This document shows positions 55,870 to 64,000 of a stretch of DNA of 64,000 nt, piece after piece. Under the pieces are notes generated by a model. That model saw nothing but the letters and a program-made list of their open reading frames with translations. It did not search any database and was not told the origin of the DNA. The DNA comes from Anisakis pegreffii (taxonomy: Eukaryota; Nematoda; Chromadorea; Rhabditida; Anisakidae). The DNA lies in contig JAPYMA010000191.1 of the NCBI GenBank assembly GCA_035041965.1, positions 45,749-109,748 of the forward strand, in the 5' to 3' direction. Position 1 is the first letter of the stretch; each line of letters begins with the position of its first letter. Both the position numbers and the translations under genes were made by a program.

Positions 55870-58800
55870 ATGTTTGAACTCGGATTTCGCTCTGCATTCG
55901 TAGCGATTGTTGTTTTTATCGCCTTCGGTATAATAACCGTTCTCCTTATCACACCAAACTCATCAGAGTCCAAATACTCAATGGTAATTTACCTGTTGAC
56001 TCAATTTGTTCAACCATTTTAGTCATTCAGTTGCTTTTCTCCAAACGCCTTTAATTGTTCTTTGGTTCAGAGAAACCTTTCTGATAAATTGAGCAAGTTT
56101 CAGTCGATACTGCATCGTTTCTTATGCAGTATTTTGGAATAACTGAGTTTTCGTTTTTACCCATATGAGTCTCAAGCCCAATGACAGCTTGCATTCGCAT
56201 ACGAATTTTCCACCACGGAATACTTTGATCTAACATGCTTCTCAGTTTTCTTGGTCATCAGAGTTGGTCAACGTCTTCCCAAGATAGCGCAGAACAAGAG
56301 GAGAAAGAAAATGCTGATTTGCAAAATTCGATAAATAATCAGATTTCAGCGGTCATCGGTAACAGACAACTTTTCAGCAGGAAGTAAAACCGCAATGGGA
56401 GGATCCTTTGGAGCTTGGTTATCGTAAATGTATTCTTTACGGAATGAGTGCTGATGACGTTGATTCGGTGAGTGTTTAACACTACTCAATCAGTGAAACT
56501 TTCTTAGCTGATAGGCGATGATAACACTCCATGTCGCGGTTGAAATTCATCACGACAGTTTTGTTCATGCGAAATTTGTACGAAGCGACAGTGATTTATC
56601 GAAGAGAACGTTCGCGTGGTCGAGTATGCAAACTAATCACAACAATATCGCTATTTGAATGGCTCTATTAATCGTAGGTCAATCTTCCAAACCTAATTAA
56701 CAGACTCGTTCAGTATTAGTGAAGAACTTCCACTATTAGATGTTTTTCAGAAAACAACGAAAAAACGAAAGGAATACCTTGAGAAAATTTGAAAAATTAG
56801 CCTCCAACCTTGCTAAATGCTCGTCGTCACGCTTTTCTGCACGTAATATTTCACTTATTTCAGCCACATAAGTTTGCATTAACCTGAATAAAAACCTAAT
56901 TAATGCGACAATCATTTCATGCGGTATTAATAGTAAAAGACATCAATGTCTTTTTCATCTGCTGTTTCAATTGAAACAGCAGATGAACTATATCGAATTC
57001 GAGAAAAAGAGTATTGGAGAACTGCCGTATTGCAAAGAAAAGAATGAAACGTCAGTTGAAGACTATTTGAAAACGAAGAATGAGAAAATCAGTGAAAATC
57101 AATGGAAAAAGCACAGAAGAGGGATGAGAAAATGAATGAACGATCGGCGTAAAGAATGAAAATTAACCATAGATAAATAAAAAGAATGAGAAAATTTAGA
57201 GAGCTTTTATTAGCAATTCTGCGTTTAAGAGGTATTCATAATTCAACCGTAGCAAGTATATCCGACTCGCGATCCCAGTTTCTCATGTCATACAGTTTTC
57301 CTTATGCCGGGTATTTTCAACCATCGGTGAATGCGGCGAGGGATACATTTGAATTGTTCCTTCCTTGCTCTATTCTTACATAACCGAACGGCTTCGGAAT
57401 TTTGCAAATCGGTACAGAAAAGAACGGAGTATTTCGACTGGCAGCACACCATAAGTATGTCTCGAACCGAAAGCACTCGGGATCATATTGTACCCCCGTG
57501 GACGAAGCATGCTGAGATGCTTGGGGACAGTAAAATGGTACTGTTTTTGTAGGTTTGGGATGGAGCCACAATTCTCATCGAAACATGTATGAAAATATAT
57601 GATATGGAACGAAGATATCCACTTATAGGATTGCGTAATTTGGATGAGACGAAATACTTTTTGGACGTTAAACCGAATATCGAGGTGACGTACCCATTTG
57701 GTTGCTCTGAATGAGCACAGTCAATAATTTAATACGCATTGACCTAAATCTGGTCGGTGAGGTCATACCTATTCGCTTATTCAAAACGAGAGTTTCACTT
57801 CGACTTAGTCGGCTTTCAAATGATCTTTTGACTCTTTGCGATGCACGTTCCGTGAATTTGCGATTTGTAGTATAGTTTCACAAACAGTCCTCAGCTGATT
57901 CTTCAGGATTGAACCACCGCTTCGGGACCTGCCTATTCATCAATGAATGAGGCAATTGTCTCGTTCATTGATGTCATTTTTGGCGGCCAAAAATATATCT
58001 GAACCAAAACTTTTATGCGAAAACATTCTCACCCTTTCACGCTCGCTGCAGGTTCAGGATCTGTCACTTAAACCAGTGATTCACTCAAACACATGAGTTT
58101 AGCTGTGAGTCTCTCTAAGCAAAATGTCGGACTTGCTGATAAATTGTAATGCCCATTCATATTACTGTTCTTCTTGCTTGCAGGCCGACGAAGAGTGCAA
58201 TGTGATAACATTGGGAATCGGTAAAGACATCGAAGCAGAAAGAAAACTGGCCCAGAGAATCCCACCGACCTGTCATTTTCATGGTGCGGATCCGGGCGTG
58301 GCGTTCAACCGAGATCTCTACTCGCAAATCGGAACTTATTATCCATATGCAGTCGCTGCAACTGGTGGTGTACAAACGGCTTCACTCTATGGTGTGTTCA
58401 TTGCGATGCAATGACTTCATTGCATTTCATTCATTATACATTAAATTGCTGTGGTTGTGGTAATTTCTAACAGCAAGAAAAATGGCTCTCACTTGTCATA
58501 CTTTCATGACAATTCCCCGCTTCGATTTCAATTGATTATGCATAAGGAATTATCTTCAGTTCGTGGCACATATGAACCATTCAATATATCACATATGGAT
58601 TTGATCACGTTCTTGACAAAACATGCAAAAGTAAAAGTCATTGACTACCTCTTGATGGATATCGAATATGCTGAGGTAACAGTCCACACTCCTTGAATGC
58701 TTTCTACGTTTTCCTTTCAGTGGCCATATAATGATTCTTCACAGTTTGAAGCATTTCATCACTATGACAATTCCTTAAGCAAAAAATGAGTTTTCTGGAT

Positions 58801-59526
58801 GAAACCCTGTAGTTGTATAAACCAACGAATAAGTTCTGTTCATCGAAAATTACGTCAATATCATTCGCAGTAAACTTATTATTGTCGTGCTAAACGCGAA
58901 AGGATGGCATAAATAAGAAGAAGTAAGTAAATTCGATAGAAGGAGACGGTTGACAGGTGTGCTGGTGCGCACACCGCGACTGAAACATCTAGAAAAGGTC
59001 GATCTAATGCGCTCGATCTCGTGACGATTCAAAAACTGTTTTGCATTCCGATGTGGTTCGTAGAGAAATTCGGAGAATAGAGAGCAAATTGAAAAGTGCT
59101 TGGATGCATACATTTAAACTATAAACATTTAAACTCAGTATGGCTAATGCAAAAATTTAGTTTTGTGACTTCCGAGGTATTGATCAACATTATTCTGTGA
59201 TTTTTTCAACAAACCAGGCATACATTGATATCAGTCGTTTTCGATAACTGAATTCTCAGAAACCTGACGATGCGATGATTTCATAACGGGGCTTTTAAAT
59301 AGAAATGTTTATTTGCATCACTTCCAGTTGCAGTTCGATATCGTACCGATGTTCTTGCCGAATGGTGCGATTGATCGAAATGACATAACTGTATGTCAAT
59401 GGACTTGCGAATTTCATGCGGGTGGTATGGAGACAAACAGGAAATTTGCTGAATTCATGAGGCAGAACGCAATGTATGGATGGTCAGATACCATTTCAAA
59501 GCATCATTTCGATTTCTCCATTACCG
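55870..59526 (+). CDS. Membrane-anchored FkbM-type methyltransferase (3' end unresolved)
   Basis: Exons seen: 55870-55983, 56378-56467, 57553-57684, 58184-58395, 58474-58675, 59328-59526, about 257 residues, in phase. Exon 1 encodes a type II signal anchor (FVAIVVFIAFGIITVLLI). The catalytic part has NVITLGIGKDIEAERKL (SAM-binding start), CHFHGADP, VIDYLLMDIEYAE (the FkbM acidic motif) and ITVCQWTCEFH. These are the landmarks of the Methyltransf_21/FkbM family that is expanded in nematodes; substrates are unknown. The anchor suggests a secretory-pathway location with the enzyme in the lumen. The exon 4 donor was chosen by phase from three nearby GTs. A further exon between 56240 and 56350 is possible, and one or more C-terminal exons after 59526 are probably missing. 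The intron between exons 2 and 3 contains the duplicated PEX10 segment. Confidence 0.75.
56743..57204. repeat. 462-bp duplicated segment, inserted copy
   Basis: It is nearly identical to 51050-51511, including the palindrome (56956-56985 here). It lies wholly inside an intron of the FkbM gene, with PEX10 exon 1 antisense to that gene. Differences are two bases at the exon 1 3' end (AAGTTTT to AAAATTT), T to A near 56937 and A to C near 57026. Confidence 0.92.
56778..56879 (-). pseudogene. Duplicated PEX10 exon 1
   Basis: A copy of PEX10 exon 1 with start codon, open frame, GTATTCC donor and the upstream TTTATTCAG acceptor all intact. Two base changes replace Lys-Leu by Asn-Phe near its end. 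No other PEX10 exon follows, so it cannot make PEX10. If the copied promoter is active, transcripts would run antisense to the FkbM gene. Confidence 0.85.
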
Positions 59527-60738
59527 GTGACCATATCAACATCCTTTCGAAATTTTCATCATTTTCGGTGTTCAATTCTTGCAACACACACATGTCAGTA
59601 ATTCGACAGTCAGAGCTTACCTGCCCTCGCTGCCTCCTAATTTACGTAAATAGAAGATTGGATATAAGACGAATCCTAGCTTGAATAAGGCTCGGAAGGG
59701 TCATTCGACTTCAAGACTCGAATCTTACAAGTGCCGGTGTCTGATGAGCATCATCGCGTAGGAAGATCACTAAACCATTCATTGCACATTCACAAGGTGG
59801 AAAATAAACCCACTATCAAAGTTGTAAAGCTGATATTTTGAGATCTCTTGAATGCGCTCGCAAACTGGAGTAGTTCGCACATTTTGGAGATCGCTGAAAG
59901 TTTCTGAGTACGTCTAATTTTAGGTATTTGCCCCTGCAATTTGAGCGTTTTCTTGGTCACATTCGAACAACGCTCATAAACGATCATGATGCGATATGCA
60001 GAAAACGGTATCTGGAGTCTCTATCAAACTGAAACGTAAGCGATGCATTCAGTTTAGTGTATTTCCAAGGTCATAGAGTTTCGTCAGTTACTTACTTGAT
60101 GTTTCGGTTGATGGCAGAACAGTTGTCAATCTTATGAAGTTATCTATAAATAGATCACAATTATGGAGCAGTTATGGATCCCATATCTATTCTACACCCG
60201 TCTTCAGAATTTCGTGCTCTCCTCAGGTTTCCAACTGCACCTTCTCCCCTTGATTCTAATGACACCCCGAAACATTCTCCTTCTCCCCATTTACCCTAGT
60301 TAGCATGAGTGAATCAAATTTCCACTAAAAAGCGCACCTTGTTTTCTCCCAATCGAAAAAAAAATCGTTCGGATTCACCAATTTTCACATGGCAATATTA
60401 TATCAAAATAAACAATTTTATTTTAAAAAATGAACTCTTCAAAACATTGAGAATCTTACTCCATCAAAAATAATGCAACGTTTCACGACCATCAGGTTCA
60501 CTCAAGGAACAGCATTACTCTCGCAGACAACAGCGTCATCGTTTCAGCTGTACACCTCAGTACACCTCAATGCAATTCAATCCCTCTCTCTCATCCATCG
60601 GCCATCAAACTACGCATTCATTTCCGTCAATTCAGCTTTTAGCTTCGATTTTTACACCTCTTCCCTCATTGTCACACATTTCCCTGGATGTATATTCGAA
60701 TTCAGTGATATTGTTGGGCTGATTGAAAACTTTTTCAG
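59527..60738. other. Possible 3' end of the FkbM gene, then intergenic DNA
   Basis: The family normally continues 40-60 residues beyond the last exon I could place, so a terminal exon may lie here. The frame ending near 59684 follows an acceptor-like CATGTCAG at 59593-59600, but I could not match it to the family. Nothing else is supported. Confidence 0.4.
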
Positions 60739-60903
60739 AACAATGCCTTCAAGATTCTATTTTCCCATCTCAATGCAGTAGATGGAACGCTGATCGTTAC
60801 TTTACGCCCGATCAGAAAGTTACAGAATTTTGTCTTGAAAGTGACAGTGAATACAACTGCATACTTTGTTTTGGCATCGTTTTTTGCGATTGCTCTGAGA
60901 TAA
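60739..60903 (+). CDS. Possible terminal exon with a fibulin-type C-terminal module
   Basis: After a strong acceptor (CTTTTTCAG), an open frame of 54 codons ends in TAA at 60901-60903. An AATAAA follows 20 bp later (60923-60928), which supports a real 3' exon. The pattern resembles the end of fibulin C-terminal modules: Phe, then GTLIVTLRPI, QNFVLKVTV and FVLASFFAIAL, against human fibulin-1 GVVALTKPV, LLLTVKM and FVAKLFIFV. I found no upstream exons, so this is either the end of a gene whose body I missed, a fragment, or chance. Confidence 0.35.
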   Translation, partial: NNAFKILFSHLNAVDGTLIVTLRPIRKLQNFVLKVTVNTTAYFVLASFFAIALR

Positions 60904-61325
60904 TTTTTGTGAACAGTATCTGAATAAATTTATAGATTCAGTTATCTTCACTCCTCTCTGCATTATATAAACAGTTTCATTGACAGAATATTACTGGAAT
61001 TCATAGCAGGATGGAAGAGAGAGAGAGAGAAAAATGTTTATTCAGAAACAATGTCCGTTTCGTTTAATTATTTCCAGACCATTGCTTCTAGAGGTTGTAT
61101 CATAGTCAGCCTTCAAAATCTTCGAAAATTCACTATTAAGACTCGAGCGTGATTTCATACTTCCTCCCTTAAGAGGGTATCAAACTTGGTCGCTAGATTT
61201 CTCAAGGAATGATTACTGAATCAGACTTGATCGCTGATTTCAGTTTTTGACAAGTACCGTATTTAAACGGATTCACTGAATTCTTCTCGCGATTCACTGA
61301 TCGCGACACTCCGCCATAGGCGGAT
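60904..61325. other. Non-coding stretch with a (GA)n run
   Basis: A (GA)n microsatellite lies at about 61016-61031. Nothing else is supported. Confidence 0.5.
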
Positions 61326-61600
61326 TGCGATCTTCGAGCTAATCGTCTTCTCAGCTTTGACCGGAAACATGTGCATTTCTTTTCACCAATCGATCCAGTA
61401 GAACCTCCAGATTCAGAATATTATAAATTTTACTTAGTAATTCTACTTTCTTGAGGAGATATAGCTTTTTTCTTAATACTATCTCGGGTTCCACCTTTAA
61501 GTCTACGGTATGCTCAAGTTTGCCCAGTACTATGCATCATTGGATCCAGCTGGATCTCTACATTCAGAGGAAAATATACCATGTGTATGCGAAGCTCGAC
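61326..61600. repeat. Dispersed copy of the 13.8-15.3 kb fold-back family
   Basis: It shares the landmarks of the larger element in the same order: ATCTTCGAGCTAATCGTC, CCGGAAACATGTG, CGATCCAGTAGAACCTCCAG, TTGAGGAGATATAGCTTT, CTACGGTATGCTCAAGTTTG and GGATCCAGCTGGATC. It is one and a half units, in plus orientation only. Confidence 0.7.
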
Positions 61601-62137
61601 TCAAGATTCTAAAACAGCTGCCTAGATAGCAATTATCACGCTCCATAGTATCGACATTCTGAACCATTCACAAATCCCCTCAAATCCCACCATTCGAACA
61701 GTTTTGCCATAATAGCAACGCTACCTGCCAACCACAGCACGCGACAAAAGCTACACATGCATGAAATCTACCCATTACAATTCAGAATCATCTTTTGCGC
61801 ACACAGCGACTTAACGATCTACCCTATCAGGCTAAAACACTTTTCGCTCATATGATCTAAGAAAACCACAGTCATTGTCACAGATTCTAAAAGCTCACAG
61901 TCCCAGTCACGTTACATGTAAGAGATGTTACAGCAGTCACGCTTCAGTACAACAGTCAAGAAATCGAAGATCCACATTCCAGTAGTATATATCCACAGTC
62001 CAACAGCATATCATTGACAACAAAACATCATAACAATCAAAAGAATAATCAGAATCAGAATGAAACCTGGTTTCACCTGTTGCGAAAGATCTGCCATCAG
62101 TTGCCCTCTCAACAACCACACATGACCATAACAAAAA
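61601..62137. other. Non-coding stretch
   Basis: No exon, repeat or structure is supported. Confidence 0.45.
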
Positions 62138-62201
62138 GATGACCTGTCACCATAATTCGGGTTTTTCAAAAGGGACCCGAAATTTAGGTGAGCAGGTCAT
62201 G
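62138..62201. repeat. Hairpin of about 64 bp
   Basis: GATGACCTGTCACC pairs with GGTGAGCAGGTCAT (one bulge). Inside, AATTCGGGT pairs with ACCCGAAATT. The apical loop is about 12 bases. It is a compact fold-back. Confidence 0.6.
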
Positions 62202-62412
62202 GAACACGAGTTAAAAAACTTTTATTCAACGATGTGAAAAATACAACAGTGAACAACAAAAACGAAGCATCACTCCAAACAAAGCCCCATCAAAATATGA
62301 CAGATTGGTTGTTCTCTCCATACAATAGCCATCAGCTTTGACATTGGGATTTTCAGGGACTACCCCGGTTAGTTTCCAATTTTATGGGTGGAAAAATCTA
62401 TTATTCATACAT

Positions 62413-62540
62413 TCAATCTGAATATTTGCACGAAATGTTCGAAGTAATTCTCGAATTGAATCTGAATATTTGCACGAAATGTTCGAAGTAATTCTCGAAT
62501 TGAATCTGAATATTTGCACGAAATCGAAGTAATTTCGGTG
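62413..62540. repeat. 44-bp tandem repeat, about 2.6 copies
   Basis: The motif TCTGAATATTTGCACGAAAT recurs at 62417, 62461 and 62505, with a period of 44 bp. The last unit is shortened. Confidence 0.9.
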
Positions 62541-62873
62541 GCAATAGAAAGAGATGATAATCATTGACAGGTGATAATTATTTTGGTAATTGCTAAACTT
62601 TCAAGAGCTTTTTTCGAAAATGTTTCTCCAAGCCACCTTTCCTCGATAAGTTATGACTCAGTCAGTCTTGAGCCTTAGAAGACTTCACGCCAGCAGTCTA
62701 AAGAAAAGTCTAAACCCGATGCAGAAGCTAAACCACAGCTGCCTAGCTCAACATCAGCATATGTAAAAGCTCTCAAATGTGGTGAATGGTTGAAACCAAA
62801 GGTACTGATTCATCATTTTGGTAGAATGCAAACCGCATCTTTTAGGTTATTTCAGTGGCACCAGAAAGAGATG

Positions 62874-63627
62874 ATAATTAAACTGGCAGGGGAAACAAGG
62901 ATATCATCAGCACTGTTGTATGAATGCATTATGATAACAGCAAATAGATAAGCTTCGGCGAGTAACCACAAACACCTAAGAGATTTCTCCTTAAAACGCA
63001 TTTAGCAACATTGAATTGAGTGAAAGGATTTCATATGTGCAAGCCAATGGTCAACCCAATTGCAATTCCCCCTGTTAAGAGAAAGTGCGCACAGTGAGTC
63101 CGGGAACCCTCGTTACCTGAGCAAATGCCCGAAAGCACTACTCAGGCCAACTTACGCGCATTCCCTATCCCCGGTCAAATCGGCGCCTTTCTCGGGCCGG
63201 GAACGCCCTGTTTTATTTCGAAGATGAATGATGACGATACTCGGGTAAGCATCATCAACATATTTTGAGGTATTTCTCCCCGATTCGCCTAAACTGCCGG
63301 TAGGCGGGGAACGCCTGTCGCATTTGTCTAAACCTAGCCCCTCTTGTTGGCAGCTCGACGGGTTGGGATCACCCATGCAACCAAAATATGCTTTTTAAAA
63401 GTGACCATTGACTGCACATATGATATCACATTCAACGCAATTCAGCTGTCATTAAACAGCATTACAAGGAGGAAGTTCTTCGAGTCACCACCAAGCGACT
63501 CGACTCTTCGGGTGAGTGGTCCAGGCGAACTTTCCAGACCTACCGCTACCACCATAACGCTCTTCACACCCTACATTATTGGAACTCAATTTTTGAAGGA
63601 ATGTTTTTTAATGTGCCAGTGTAATTA
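62874..63627. mobile_element. Longer relative of the 18-22 kb inverted-repeat element
   Basis: The ends ATAATTAAACTGGCA (left) and TGCCAGTGTAATTACC (right) are inverted repeats. The left part contains AGCTTCGGCGAGTAACCACA, and the right part contains GAGTGGTCCAGGCGAACT followed by TTCCAGACCTACCGCTA, as in the array units. Between them, about 62985-63480, is some 500 bp not found in the array units. It is GC-rich and has short hairpins (CCTGAG/CTCAGG; CGCCTA/TAGGCG). No transposase frame is visible. It could be the parent form of the short element or a copy that gained an insertion. Confidence 0.7.
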
Positions 63628-64000
63628 CCATCATCACTAGGTGCACTCCCTCCCACAACTGCAACAATTGTTTTCATACAATACCTGTGCCTCCAAAAAT
63701 TCACCACTTCCAAGGGCTTATACACAATGCTGAGTATGATCTAGATATCTACAGTGAAGCATGCGCATGAAGTTCGGACTCTTCTTCAGGCTACATGCAT
63801 AAAACCTAAACAGGCCTAAAACCAACTACGCTAGAACCACCCGAATTGAGGTGATTTAGAGAGAACATTTCCCGACTGAATGCTTGGAACTTTACTGAGG
63901 TGTTTCTAAACTTGCACTGAACATAAAGCTCAACGATTTTGAAAAGTCACACTCAAACACAAACATCCCAGGGGCACAGGAGATAACATAAAAAATTACA
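63628..64000. other. Non-coding stretch at the window end
   Basis: Nothing is supported on either strand. Confidence 0.45.

Overview
The window looks like nuclear DNA of a nematode, probably a parasitic species with a fairly large, gene-poor genome. The base composition is AT-rich. Introns are small to medium, with GTAAGT-like donors and TTTTCAG acceptors. A cuticle collagen has the nematode-specific N-terminal membrane domain and a C-terminal Tyr-Cys-Pro-Cys box. Several genes carry a TTTTCAG acceptor directly before the start codon, as expected for spliced-leader trans-splicing. I cannot name the species. All gene models were spliced by eye, using phase-matched exons.

Layout. 1-26 kb holds no gene I can support. 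It contains a 1.4 kb fold-back repeat (13.8-15.3 kb), an unexplained GC-richer block (16.5-17.0 kb), and an array of eleven 355-bp units built from a short terminal-inverted-repeat element (18.3-22.1 kb). 26-35 kb holds a sepiapterin-reductase-like SDR enzyme (+), a small Ser/Arg-rich protein (+) and a divergent GSK-3-like kinase with a shortened C-lobe (-). 35-42 kb is non-coding apart from one doubtful exon, several hairpins and a palindrome. A cuticle collagen lies at 42.4-43.9 kb (+).

46-60 kb is the densest part. It has mitochondrial tryptophanyl-tRNA synthetase (WARS2, -) and peroxin PEX10 (-), which are close together and look like an operon. A short gene divergent from PEX10 resembles XRCC4, the ligase IV scaffold of non-homologous end joining (+). 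An FkbM-type methyltransferase with an N-terminal membrane anchor follows (+). A 462-bp segment carrying PEX10 exon 1 and most of the PEX10/XRCC4-like promoter is duplicated, about 99% identical, inside an intron of the FkbM gene. The last 4 kb holds a possible fibulin-type terminal exon and repeats, including a longer relative of the element that makes up the 18-22 kb array.

The genes do not form one pathway. The points of most interest are the XRCC4-like gene, the recent promoter/exon duplication, and the tandem array with its longer relative.
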